NCBI GenBank assembly: GCA_002633005.1 | Contig: NMRA01000091.1 | Coordinates: 322,445 to 386,444 of the forward strand | Direction of reading: 5' to 3' | DNA: 64,000 nt | DNA from: Phoronis australis | Lineage: Eukaryota > Phoronida > Phoronidae | Shown here: in pieces, positions 25,701-39,500 of the stretch | Position numbering within the stretch: the first letter of the stretch is position 1 | How the letters are laid out: each line of letters starts with the position of its first letter | Translations under genes and position numbers: made by a program | The notes under the pieces: generated by a model | Database searches by the model: none | Told to the model about the DNA's origin: nothing | Seen by the model: only the letters and a program-made list of their open reading frames with translations

Positions 25701-25939
25701 TCCCGTTTTCGAGTCGATTTTACGTTTTTGCACCATCTAGTGTCCATTTTTATGACAAATAAACAACCCTAAAAGCACACCAATTGCGATGCATTCATGG
25801 GTGCATTTCAACGCTCCACGTTGCTCTTATGAAACCTGGTAGTTAAGAATCCATTAAGGAAACAACAATGTCTTTCCATTTTTGGACAGATTTGATGTAT
25901 TCTGCACCACCTAGTGGGGATTTTTAGTCTTAGAGGCCA

Positions 25940-28840
25940 TTTTCAATTTACTTGCATTGCTCCTTTTATTGGGAATGTTTAAAATATTCATCATCCCTTG
26001 TATCTGTGCTCTGTATGATGCACACGGTGGCCACATATCAACACTGGGTGTTGCTCTTGTTTAGAATAGTGTTTCACATTATCATGCTTCCTCTTGACAG
26101 TTTATCTTGTTAAAGGTATCCAGTTGAAAGCAAAAATTGTTACCCACCCCCAAAATGAGTCGTATGTGATGTCATCACCTTTCAGTAGCATCTTAGGGCA
26201 CCTCGTGTGCAATTCTGGCTGTGTTTGTGAATGAAATTGTGAGCATTCTAATCATGACAACAACTGTACACATTTAGAGTCGGAATTTTGTAGAAATATT
26301 GCTGAATCATTGAAAATATATGATAAGTCACCCAGATGAGTTTATTAAAGCTGTAAACTGGCTGCATTGTGCCATTAAATAAACTTAAATTTTGATTTAA
26401 ACCACTCTCTGTTAAAAAATAGGTCTTAATTTGATATATGGTTTTGGAGTTGGAAAGAAATGTCAGCTCTGTATTATTGGAGACCATGCACATAAGTGGC
26501 CTGCTTTGAGAAGTCAACATGTTGAGCCTTGTGTCAAGTAGTAACGAAGCCCAGAAATCACCTCAATTTGGAGTGTTTAAAATGGCACAAAGCTTATAAA
26601 CAACAATGAATTTTTGGACAGTGCAGAAAATATATTGACATTCAAATGGGGAAAAATTTCAAAACTTGGTGAAAACTTGTCAAGTTTCAATTCCTAACCA
26701 TTCAAGAATGTTGAAAAACAAGGATTCATCAACTTGAATCATTGTTTTAACGTTTTGTGATAAGGTTTTTTAAAACCTTAGTTATTTTAAACTGTTCACA
26801 ATTTAACATAAATGTCATCAATCTTCCTAAACGAAAGTAGTATTTTAAAAAATTTGGTAAAATATCAATAGTTAAAGAAACAATATTCCTGACAAGTGCC
26901 GTAATATATTTTCTCATTTTCTGTAAATGATAAGTTTACCGTGGTAATGCTTTACAATTTTCAAATTCTGTTCTGTAGCTATCATCGTACAATGTTTTGA
27001 AACATATTTTGCTTGTTTGTCAGATAGTGTTTGAAGCCTATGAAAATGAAAAAGGACAATTCTTATTATTTTGTTCAAAATTGGTAAGAATTTTACCCTA
27101 CAAAATGTTAGTTGGCCTAATGTTAAAATGTGTTTAAAACTGGTCTTAAACACCCAGCGACTCTCGGTTGTCCCTGCCGTATCAGTGAAGCAATTAAAAA
27201 AATAATAATTTTTAGTTGCTGCAAATCCGAAATGACCTTGATAGTAAATTTATTTGCTTCAAGAAACTTAGGTGTTTAAGTGGCCATGTTGGATTTAGCA
27301 AGCTAACACACTCTTATAAACACTTGTAAGGGTTCCAGAAGTTCCATGATAACAAATCGTTAATAAGCAAGTCTTTGACATCAAGTATTCCATGTTTGTG
27401 TGATTTACAGCGGTTCATTTTCGACACAATACTCGTTCTTTTAAACTTTTGGCAATCTTCAACCTACTTCATATTCACATTGTCGCCATCAGTTGTGTTT
27501 TTAACTAATTTGAGCAAGCAATCACAGAGATAAGGAGTTAGCATGCAAGTTCCACTTTAAGCGCCTAGTTTTTCAATGTCAGTACACCCCACATCACAAG
27601 TCAAAAAATTGTAAATACTGGTAGGGGTATTATTATATTAATGTTAATTGTGACTTATATATTAAAGTATATTTCAAACATTTACCACTTTATGTAACTT
27701 TCAATTATTTGTAACAATGTGGTAAAATTAAATATATTGTAGTCAGAAATGCCATTCAAAAATATTTCTGGGCATGCACGCACCCAGCCTTCAATTTGGG
27801 GGGGCTCGAATTCTTGACAAAACAGCGGGCGGACTAAAAAAAAAACAGGAGCACCACTGTGAAGTACGAGTTTGCACTTGTTTAGTGGACTTTTTCCCCA
27901 TTTTCTCGGGCTTTTTGTCACTTAAGGGGTGGACCTTTTTTACCCACTTCACCAAATGGGGAGAGGCTCATTCAGGCTCTAGGACTATAATGTAGTCTCA
28001 TCAAATTGTTGGTTTTTATTTTTCAAGTGATTCTAACATTGCTGTGAATGCGCACAACTCTTCCAAATATTCGTTAGCAGCTATGGCCCAAAACTTGTAA
28101 ACGGCAGAGCTTCATAATAGATGCGAATTATATTTTATGAAGGAAATGAGAAAAAATCATATTTTGCACCAAGTTGGTGATATTTGTAAAATCAATTGCT
28201 CTTGGAAACAAAGCATACAACTGTCTGTGGAAATATTTTTTAGATTTGAATATCTCATTATTGAAAATTATAGATTTTGTACCTGTAGGTCTAGTCTTTC
28301 AAAACACTCACTAACAGAAGCTGTCAAAATTCAAGGATACCCAACCAGTCATAATCACTGTGCACCCGTTGTCATAAATTACGAAGACACTGTGTGTGCA
28401 TAGTGTGGGTGAAAGGTGTGGTGTTATCCAAGAAAGAAGTTTTTGGCGTCGTTGATGCGGCATTAGGTATAAACTTGTCCTTCGATGACGCCTTTAACTC
28501 GGTATATAATCAACTTGACAGTTGAAGAAAAGTGAAACAAGCTCCTGGTGTGTGTGACTGACTTCTTCTTACATGGGCCATGTCCATGTTCGGGGGATTC
28601 AATTTTGACACTAAGCTCAAGGTCAGCGGAAGAGAGTTATTTGAATGTTAAATCATTCTTTTCTAGGCATTTAATAAAAAGTGTGTGTTGACCATAAAAG
28701 TTAGAAGACAATTTTTGCCTATAAATAAATTTGTTGCCATTTCTGACCGTTATTTGCTATCTACCAGATAATTATTTAATGTATTCCACATATTAAGTGG
28801 TTCCAGTGGGGTTAATACGAGAGAAGCCAAAGGCACACAG
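25940..28840. other. Intergenic AT-rich stretch between convergent genes
   Basis: No exon, RNA gene or clear transposon is recognised. The only open frames are short and of biased composition. Confidence 0.5.
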
Positions 28841-28844
28841 CACA

Positions 28845-30432
28845 CATTTTAAAGCACTAGATTTATTCCAAAAATACATTCTCAAATAGTCTGCTGTACA
28901 GTGAATAGGAACAAACACGCAGAATACCATATGGAAATTGCAAAAATTACAATGTCATCTATGTCCAGTAAAAGTCAATGATAATAATTAATAAAATATT
29001 AATTCTTTGTTAATTTACTATATAACAGGCCGACTTCAATTAATAAAATTATGTAAAAGTGATTTTAAATGAACAGCAAAACAAGTCACACAACAGTCAG
29101 AGAGCAAATCAAGTGTTCATCTGACAATTTAGACTAACATTTAAAGGAAATGAAACTTTATACAACTACAGATATAAATAGCTACGGGCATATCAATGTC
29201 CAGGCACCACCAAAATGGATTTGAACTGAGAAGATCTTCGAGTATGCACCTTAAATATTAAAAGCATAACAACTGCCAATGAAAGCAAAATATAAAAAGT
29301 ATGTTACTTCTTCAAAACAGGAATATGACATTTTGCACCATTAGAACAAAGAAATAAATACTAGTTAAGAAAATTCATAAATACATTTTATAATGTACAC
29401 AATAATTGCTTTTTAAGCATAGAATTTTGATTTATAGTTTGCTCGGGTGTTGATTGGATTGCAAAAGCCAATTTCGTTATTTTGTTTACAAATGTCAGGA
29501 TAAACGCATAACCCGGACATGAGAATAACAGCATCTAAAAAGGAAGAGCAGCTGGTAACAATGGGTTCTCATTGTTGAAACTGATCAATATCCTCATCCT
29601 ACCAAAGTCGAGCAGTGTGTCTTGAAAATTGCTTCACTTCATTATTTATGAAAAACAACACCTGATTTTGTCGAGTCTTCAAACAACTGCTTTGCACAGA
29701 GGTGTGTTATGAAAATATCATACATGTTGATAGGAATCAATTATTTCATACTCTCGGTAGTTGTGGAGTAAAACATAAATTTATATTTTACTCAACATTT
29801 TAGTTGCATCACATGAAACACTACCTCAACAATTTGCAATAATTTATGCAAGTTGGCATCCCAAAAATACAAGAAAAGTTGAAAGGTACACCACTGGAAT
29901 TTTGCGAGGACATTTTCTGCCAAGATTAGTTTTAGAGTTAACAAAATAATTATGTAGTTGCTTTATGATACAATGTTGGCAAATTGATCACATTCGCGGA
30001 CATTCAGCCAACTAAAGTGATCACAAAAATGAATAAAGTAGATGGCTGATCTGCGAACAGTGAAAACATTCACATGTAAGTTTAAGTAATTGCAGTTTAC
30101 CAGCACCTCATTTTACATCAGTGGCATAATTTCCATTGTAAATAAATGAATTTACACACTCAGTTACAAAAATGCACAAACAATATCCAGACATAATGAG
30201 CTTGTCCAGTTCACCCTCCTCTGACTTCCAGGATATTTCCAATTTACATGGTGATTAAAACACTTTGCATCCAAAGAAAAACACTGCCTGCAATGTATCC
30301 TGTCAAACATAAGATGTCTATATCTTTAATGCAGTGACACCTGCATACCTTTCGAAGGTCTTTGGCAATACAATAATGGTAACACCACTGAATAAAACGA
30401 GGTTATGTGTGGTGCGCGTATCACTAGGGTCG
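28845..30432 (-). terminator. GRB 3' UTR and candidate polyadenylation site
   Basis: On the minus strand the sequence after the GRB stop is AT-rich and non-coding. AATAAA at 28867-28862 is followed within 30 bases by a GU-rich run (TGTGTGCTGTGTGCC), the usual arrangement of a poly(A) site. The UTR would be about 1.6 kb. Confidence 0.5.
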
Positions 30433-30573
30433 TCACGCAAGCTTAGTCACATAATGTTCCAACTTAACAGGGAGTCCACCAGCGTTGAGTTGGTAAAAAT
30501 CCACCAACTGAATCAGGTCTGCAAACTTTGTATTGCCATCTAGTGAGTAATACGTTTTTCCATTTTCCACAAC
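30433..30573 (-). CDS. GRB7/10/14: GRB exon 14: end of SH2 and stop
   Basis: The acceptor is attctttcag; the tga stop is at 30435-30433. It encodes [37 protein letters not shown] and ends TKLA, against [20 protein letters not shown] and RIAL in GRB14. This fixes the gene as GRB7/10/14. Confidence 0.97.
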   Translation of the reverse strand, partial: VVENGKTYYSLDGNTKFADLIQLVDFYQLNAGGLPVKLEHYVTKLA

Positions 30574-33500
30574 CTGAAAGAATAGGAAGTGTCAAGAAAT
30601 GTGATCATGTCACGAGCACACACACACACACACACACACACTGTATAGTATGTACAATTGTAAAGACTGCATCAGGCTGACAAACTAGAGAAGGGAAAAT
30701 GATTAGGCAATTGCACACTTTGTAATTTAATGTAAACTATATTTCACACATATGGCTATTGGCCAATAGTGCTAAGAGGGTTGAGAAAAAATATTTTCAC
30801 GGCACAGCAACCGAGGGTAATAACAGTCTCCAAAATAAAACCTGACAGTGTGTAGTTTAACATATTTACACCACATATTAAGGTTTTAATCCACATTTTT
30901 TGACAACTACCGTGCAACAGCCGTTATTATACTGGTGTATCGAGGCATAAATGGTATAATACATATAATACGTTCATAGATTTCATTGAACGTGTTGTGT
31001 TCATCGCATTCTTGTACAGCATATCTCCCAGTCTTAGTAAACAATTTATTTATGTGCCACAGTGACTTTTTACTAGTCCGATGTGAGAGAGCATTACTAC
31101 AGTACTAACATACGTACCAAATGGTCTCCACAGTTCTGTGGTTTATATGTCTTTATTTGTCATTAAAAAAACAGCAAAATTGATTTTCACCTATTTATTA
31201 TTATATCTATCTTGGCTAAAAACCAACATAGTCACCTTCCAATTCATTTCCCTTATCAAACACTCCCTGTTTATCAGTCTTACTCTGTAACTTTCAACTA
31301 AACATGATTAGCTTACAAGAGTGGTTATGATCGCCACCAAGTAGGAACCTACTTATCCCGCTCATTATCATAATTTATGTCAAAACCGAGGGTGACATTA
31401 AGCGGGTTCCCCAGCATGAAGGACACGACGGTGTGACTAATGTCAACATCTATCAGACCTCGGATGAAACTCAAATGTTATGCATGCTGTCTCAGATATA
31501 AACCAACTATGGATGTTGACTCAGAAATAGAAGACATAGTTCAACATAATACTGGTGGTGCTTTGCGCTATTTTGGTTTAAGTTTCGGCCTCATCACCAA
31601 ATTGAAAAAAAAAACTTTCAATACTTTATTTCTTAGAAACAAACTTTTAAGTTTGGGTCGTAATTTTGTCATATCTACATTTATGAGTTCTCTAAAAATT
31701 GACGACGGTGTACACCTGTTTTTGCGGTGTCTTTGAAAAATAAAATATTCCGATATCTTATCTTCAGGCAATTGTCACTAGTTTCCTCCGTATTATCCAA
31801 CTTTGGTTGGCATTACTTAAAACAGTGCTCAATCCAGATATTGACTATTAACAGAGAAATTCACAGCAATTTAACACGATTCAAGTTTGACAACTTCTCA
31901 CAAAATATGCTAAATTGCCAAACATTTGTAACACTTCACGTGAATTAATCGGTAGCCGAGAGGAGAAACTGTGCATCTCGAACCACCGAAACTATTTTGT
32001 GACAGAATGTGAAGACACAGTTTTAGCTGAACATTGCCGTTACCTTTACGGAAAATTCTAATTACACAATAGCAGCCAATAGAAGCAGTTTTGGGGCAAA
32101 AACAACAAAGCATGGTTCAGCAACCGTTTAAAAAGTATGTGTTGTTATCTGGCAAAATTTTGAATTTAGGTCCGTCACTACACCGAGTATACTTAGCCCA
32201 GTCATACCAGTGCTATTTGGAAATGCTTGACTCTAAGACTGTGAACTAGAGAGAGGACGTAACAACCATTCATCATTCGACTTTCACGAACAAGGAACAG
32301 CCTGAAACAGATACCAAGGTTTAACAACTAGATGTAGGTGTTAAAATGACAAAATCTCGCATTGAAAATTACCAACTAGAGTTTGGAGCAAACAATTAAA
32401 CAAAACCTCATACAATTTACTGCAGCTATTATTATATACTGTATCTCTATGAATATCCTATCTTTGTACACAATTTTCATGACTCCAAGCAATTATTCAG
32501 CTAGACAACTACCACAAGATGTCACTACTATGACTGAAAATGACTGTTATTTGTCTACTCTAGTAACCCTACCCAGGTGACCTTGACCTACCCATCAACC
32601 ATCCCGTGCTTGGCCAACAGTTCATTAGCCTCATCCCTCGAGACACCATGATGGAACCATGGCTGCATCATATTGAGACTGTTACTGACAACGAGGCCTC
32701 GTCCCAGCGCGGGGCTCATGCTTCCCGATGTGTTCTTGCTGCTACCAGGAGTCGTCGGCAAACACGTCGGACGGGTAATTTTTTTCTAATAATGAATAGA
32801 ATACTAATACTCAATACCATAAACGCAACAAATCTTTTCAAAATATCTGGTAGAACGGGTGTATAGTTTCCATCTTTTAAGTCATTATTTTATCATCATT
32901 GTATTACAGTGGAGATTACAGAGACCACTTAAGTAGAACAAGTAACCAAAATGCAGCACGTTCTGACATAAAATACCGAAAATTATTTTGCAAAATTTTT
33001 GGAAAGAACAATTGGCATTAACTTTTTTCAGGTAGATTACGACACTCGTAGGATTATCACAATACTAAAAAATTATTCGTTAATTAATTTTTTGAAATAC
33101 ATTCTTTTAAGCCATTCACTGATTCGTATGACACAAAATTTCTAATCTTCAAGAGCAGACATTTTTTCTACCATGCAGCCCCAAAATGGGAGCTGGTTTA
33201 AACCTCTCACCCGCCATTGGAGACCTTCCTCTATGGCCACACCTATTGCCTCATTGGGGTCATCCACCACTCGACCTCCGTTGACCCCTGTGAAGTCCAT
33301 GGCAACACGCTCTTTGGGATCGGCACCGTCCTATACATGACAACAGACAGAAATTTTTCTTTTAAGCTACAACATTGCACTAAAAGAATCAATTTTAATT
33401 GCTAATAAAATCCAAAGGTATTCTAACGAGAAGCCATACAACAAGACTAAACATGTGGACAATTTGCTGCACGTGATTAAACTTGCCTATGAACCACTCT

Positions 33501-36500
33501 ATGGTAAGTGATTTTTTTATGCACATGTAGCAAAATGTCATGATATTTTCAATATTAAAAAAACACCTGGGATCATTGACTTACCTGTTACCAGACATAT
33601 AGCATTCTATAACTGCATTTTCAACAAAGTTTTGCTTACTTTATTTTAAACTAATCCACTTAATAATGAGTTTCACATAACAACACTAATGAAGTCCATA
33701 ATTTTCTAGTGTTTTCATTTTTGCACGAAACACATGGCAATCGATATCTGCCCCAGTTGAACTGTTTTTTACATGAACTTCTAAGACAATAAATGTCACT
33801 GTGTCAGTAACAAGGAAATGACACAGTGACATTATATAATCAAGAAGAAATGACAAATATATTTAGTAGCCCAGACAGGCTAAGACAAACAACTGATGAC
33901 TTTCCCAAATGTCACTTGCCAGATATGTCATCCTGTTGTTGAAGATGAATACCATTTCATTTCATTTGTTTAGTCTCCGGGTAGTGCAATAAATCTATAA
34001 ACAAGGCCTTCAGCTAGGATAAATTCACAGGCGCTAACACAAAATAACAAATACAAATGGTAAACGTCTCTAAAGTCCCATTTTTCCATCAATTCAAGCA
34101 AAAGTGGAACAAATCAAAAATTATTAAAATAAAATAATTCCTGGCAGCGTTTTGGACAACAATGCATAAAGCATAGCATCTGAATATTCCTATGAATCTG
34201 AGAAGCCATTTGTGAGATATGATGTTCAGAGGCTAGCCAACTGCGAAATTTTTCTAAGGCCCTATTTAACTTTAAAGCTGGCTAGTGTTCAAGCATGCCA
34301 CTACTGAAAAATTGATCTAAACTCATGAGACTTAGTTACATATAATCCCACGTCTGAATGTAAATACTTACAGAATTTGGTGGAGAAGATCCGTTACTTA
34401 AGTTGTTTAGTTTTTCTTGCCTCCTCAGTGAACTTCTGTAGTTTTCTTGTAGCTGTTTGCCATACTGCAAAGGAAATGCTGATAACTACTTTAAAGTGCA
34501 CAAATTAAATCAGTAACAAGGCTGGTTCAATAAAGCCTTTATGAATGGTTTCAAGAAACTGACTTTAAAGCGCAATACTGACAAACTTCCATGGTTGTTA
34601 TAGAAAAGGGTGATGCCAGTTACTTTAAATTAGTAGAAGGTAAAAAATATACCAAAATTATAATTAGAGACGCCAAATGCATGATTGACAAACTTCCCCA
34701 CACCAACATGACTACGGTTCCTCTGTCTACCTTTGTACAAGATCATGTACGTTATTCAAGTTTGACATTCTCCGATTTTACCTGCTTTTTCACTACTAAG
34801 GCAAAGGAAAACAGAAGAAGAAACTGGCAGGAGGGCAAGACAATGACCCTCTTCAAAATCTGGAGGGGCGTTTGTCCTGCAAGGGTGGACGTCTCCCCAG
34901 TGGAATGACGTTCTTTCAGCATGGGATTGTTTCGGCAGACAGCATAGCATCTAGTACAAACTAAACTGGTCTTTCCAGTGTAGATGGGAAGACAAAGCAC
35001 GATAAATTGATTCTAACTTAAGTGTGAACAGGTATGACTTCACTGTTATTTTATGCTGTACTTGGGTAGCATGTTTTTCGTTATCCAAAATTGGTTATTA
35101 TATGCATTGACAATAACTCTTTTGCTGCCATGTGCACCTTTCGCCAAGTTACTCCAGCACTCCCTAATAAGGATGCAATCTGTGAGTCCTTTCATAGTTA
35201 TTTGACCCACTCAATCCTCAATTTCAAGAAGGATAACAACAGCTTAACGACGTCAGTAGATGAAGGCAATTTCACCAAATCACAAAATTAAATTTAATGA
35301 AAGCCAGGCTTTTCAATTTTTCCAGTCTGAATGACTTACTTGTCAAATTACAATTAATGCAATGGCCTCTAAACTGTCCATCACTGAGGTCTAATTGACT
35401 CAAGTTCAAAACAATTCTGATTCAAGATCCGAAATTGAAATGTCAGACGTGAGACGAGGTATGCACCGGTGCCAACGGGATGTAAATTTCAACCAAAACC
35501 CTTAACTGACTGTTGATATTGTTTTCCACCTGAAATCTTGAATACTTCACCTGGTACATACCTGCCTCAGCATATGAAGTCATAATTTTTGAATGTCATA
35601 AACAGAATGTGATTGCAACCAAGGGTACACTGGTCACTTATCCTGATAATATATTTGGTACTTGGAAATGCAGTTCTAAAAACACTTGCGGTGAAAGAAT
35701 TAAGGAAGGTTCAAATGATAATTACATGTTTTAACATTAAAACTAGTCAAAACATGGTAAACGATATTGATGACGACATAATTCCCAAGAAGAATGCCGA
35801 TCCACTGAACACGACATAATCAAAAGAATATCATCTAACAACAAGGAACCATATCGACTAATTCAGATCCACATACTGACAGACGGAAGACTGCCGACAA
35901 AGACCTAATAATCATGATCTAGTTATTATAGAATTAAAAAGATTGTATCCTTACAATATTCATTGTGTGCCTTGCATAGCTAACTAAAACAGCGATACAG
36001 TAATAATACAAACCTTCGCTAGCCTAATACCAGCGAGCCAACACATTCTTGTCTTTTCGTCTTCCGCACAAAGGCATTTCATCTCTTTGGGCTCCAAGGA
36101 CGCAGTATTGTCTGGCTAGAAAGCACAATGTTTCTAATCAGTTCAATGTCACTTGTTTACCTAATTACCGTCACACTTAACACCTTGTCATAATCAGAAT
36201 TCTTATTATTTTATTGTTGAAAGAGCTCGAGAAGAGCAGAAATTATCACAATTTGGCCAAAAGCATTGCTCCAATGAGTCACACCCTTAATGTCATAACT
36301 CAGATGGTACAATGTGTCATATTATACTGAGAATTACCTTGGTGTGAATGGGCTCTAACTAACTCCAGACAAATTGTCCATTCACAAGTGAATAAAAGCA
36401 AGAACACAACTATACATCAGGACTAGTTACTGAGTATTATACTAAACATTATGCATTTTTTGATAGGAATAAACTTGGTTATTTTTGCAGTACATTCAAC

Positions 36501-39500
36501 AAAAATCAAAATTTGAGAGCACTTCATTGACATTTATATCAATTAAAATGAATAAGTGTAGTGAAAACAATAATTAAGTTTGCCTTTGCCTTGATATCTT
36601 TTCCCATCGAAAATTGGAAAAAAAATGTACAGCACATCTTCCTCAAAACTCATTTTTCCTCTGCTATTTTTGGTCTGCCGTTTTTCGATCTGCTGTTAGG
36701 CAACTTTTCATTTTTTCTGCACAGTTTCTTTCTCAACTTTTGCCAAAAATTTTAAAACCATACACTTTATTCACACAGACCCCATGTTCCAAGAGCCTCC
36801 TATTAGATTTATAAACAACGCATTCCATACTTAATCACAGTGCAAAACATGATTTTTTCGCACAACTCATTAATATCTTTGTCTTAAATGCATCGTCTTA
36901 AAAAGAGGCTCATTTTTAAAATGCCAACTGCATGAATAACGTCTATCGTACCACGAGGGCTGACGGTATTTGTCCCTTTCGTTACAAGAAAAAAACATTG
37001 CGTAATCCAGTATTCATTTATTTTGTTGGTCAAGTGGACGCGACAATTTTTCTAACCTTGTGGAGAAGCTATAACAGATTCTCCCTCTCATTAGAGTTTA
37101 GAGAAAACGAATTGCGCAGTATTTTTGTAGGAAATGGAGGGGACAATACAGTAGAATCCGTCATCGATGCATTTTGAGTTAATTTGAATGTGACTGCAGC
37201 AAACCTACCTTGAAACATAACACAAACTGGCTGGGTGAATGGAAACACTTCTTGCTAGAGTTAGCCACATAGACATTGATATCGAGAAATTGGCAAAAGG
37301 TCACTAAATGCTTGGGGTCCTGAAAACACAAGATGGCACGGTTATCAACATGATGTGGGAGAATTACAGGGCCAGAACACTTAACAATGTTAACACTTGA
37401 GAACGCACAGTCAGAGAACTCTAGTGGCCAGTGCATGCCTGTCGAGGGGACAACAAATTTTGATCAACGCTCTGTGTTCATCATCGTCAATGATCAGTCC
37501 CACATTCCATATACAGTAAATAGCAAACTTACAACTTGGCACGTCCAAAACCAACTTTACATCCCTGTAGTTTTATTAACACCAACTTTACACCTATGTA
37601 AGCCAATCAATGCCAAATCAATTTACATCTCTATTGTCAGAATTAATAATGATTAAGTAATTAGTAAGACTCGATCCATTTTAAGTAGCCCAAAATTTGC
37701 TCATACTATGTACTTTCAAATCATGGGGTCAAGCTTGTCGTCATGTACTTCAACGTCAAAATTTATTTTTAGATGGTGTTTACAACTTTGGGTTCTGGGA
37801 TCAAAGCACTCTAGAGATTCTAGAAATTTCTGAGAACAAATTGCAACAGCTAATGATACGATTGGACATGATCATGTGGTTTTTATGAGCCAATCGCTAA
37901 ATAAGTAGATTACTATTACTTAGGCTAAAATTAAGAGGATATTCAGATGAGCTATAATAGTAGCTGAAGCATAAGGACTTGCTACAGTGTACAGAGGAAA
38001 ATGTACAACAGAGCCATCTCGTGGCAGATTCTGAAGAGGATCTGGGCAAGAGAGAGGGTTAACAAACAGGACGTTAACTAAGAGCTTGTCACTTGCATCG
38101 TGGGTAGTAAGATACTGCCTGAAGTGTTGCGTCACCAGAGACTGTGACCAACAAGAAGAATCGTGGGTAGAAGAAACTGCCTACAAGTGTTGCATCACCA
38201 GAGACTGTGACCAGCAAGTACACTGTCGCAATGCAGTGTGTGTAGTTTGAAAATTCACCAACAGGACTGTCATCCAAGTGGAGAGTCCTTCAGCTTGGAT
38301 AGCAGATAAAATATTTGATTATTTTGGATGATTGATTGAAAAAAGCTCTACAGAGGGCGCTAGCGTATTACTCTTCTTTGTAGTTGGTTACTTAATTAAC
38401 AACAGGTTTTACTTGTCTAATTAGTGGTTATCATATAATACATTAATTACTGGATTTAATCATTCTCTCTTCACACTAAATTTACATCCCTGTAGTTCAA
38501 TCAACGCCAACTTAATACCCCAGTAGTTCAATGAACTCCAAATTACATCCTTATAAATCAATGAACACCACATTTACATTCTTGTAGTTCACTCAACACC
38601 AGCTTGACACCCCTGTCCTTCACTAAATACCAACTTTACACTCCAGTCCTCTAGTTCAATCAAAACTAAATCTACACCCGTGAAATTCAATCAACACCAA
38701 CTTCACATCCATGTAGTTCAATCAACACCTGTCCAACTAATGTTAGTAACCCACCTTGGATGTCCCCTTGCTTGAGTAATACAGCCCAGACCCCCTCAGT
38801 ACAAAGAAGGCTTTCTTCCATGACTTTTTACCAGCCTCTTTCAAGTGAAGGTAACCTTGAAGGTCAGGTAACCTGTCTGTTGATGACATCAAATTCTGAA
38901 AATATATTTCCAACATAGAAAGCTACCAAGCTTTGTATAATGAACAGTCAGTTTGTCCGATGGCTTTGAAAAATTAAGATTTTAATAACTAGAAGGCATT
39001 AGGAAAATTAGGCAAAAATACTTCTTGAAGATGGCATCATAATGTGCACAACAAGCAGTCAACATAACAAATGTCAAAACAACCAGTTCAAGAAAATTAT
39101 GATAACAATTTAAACTCTTACAAAATGCAGCAAGCATCATTGTCAAGACAATGTAATATGGGACAAAATTTGCCATTTGGTTCTAAAATAGACTTCCATT
39201 TGTCACATGACACAAAAGTTAAAAATGCCCAAAGCAACTGCATCCTCTTTCCCCACTAACACCCTCCAATAACTAACAACACATAAACAGCCATTAGTCA
39301 AGCAAAATAGCAAGAACTTCCTTTTAGTTTAAGAGCTCGTCAATGCCATTTTTCTGTTCAAAATAATGCAGCCAACCATCAATCTGAGGACTGGTTAATT
39401 GATTTAAGGTGATGGACACACTAGCCAAGCACTTTTCAGGCGCTAATAAAATTATCATTTTTCTTAAATGTTTTAACCAGCTAATGTACGGACATACAAG

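Larger units (their letters stand above)
18290..25935. repeat. Divergent ~145-bp repeat array with CTCF-like cores
   Basis: About 36 cores of the form CCTAGTGGC occur, all in one orientation. Three main types alternate: A GTGCCCCCTAGTGGCAATTT, B GCGCCACCTAGTGGCCATTT, C GTGGCGCCTCCTAGTGGCAG. Around each core the monomer repeats shared phrases (tctatctcc.aa.cc, gaaaattggca, ttttcggatggattcgac). In the densest part cores begin near 23424, 23570, 23731, 23875, 24003, 24145, 24292, 24438, 24583, 24727 and 24861. Read on the minus strand, copies at 18304, 18793, 19598, 19737, 19862, 22796, 23424, 23570 and 23875 fit CCASYAGRKGGCRS exactly by eye. Whether any protein binds is inference. No open frame spans the array. 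Confidence 0.85.
32786..37208 (-). other. GRB introns around exons 9-11, otherwise nothing recognised
   Basis: Apart from exons 9 to 11 this stretch is AT-rich intron. I see no further exon, RNA gene or clear mobile element. Confidence 0.5.

Noticed and set aside
31340-31436. Minus-strand frame ([14 protein letters not shown]) considered as the missing SH2 exon
   Set aside because: It lacks FLVRES and does not join in phase to the last exon; the true exon is at 32208-32301.
39335-39475. Short minus-strand frame with protein-like text ([15 protein letters not shown])
   Set aside because: Only about 45 codons, out of place between GRB exons 6 and 7, with no acceptor or donor pair in phase and no family I recognise.
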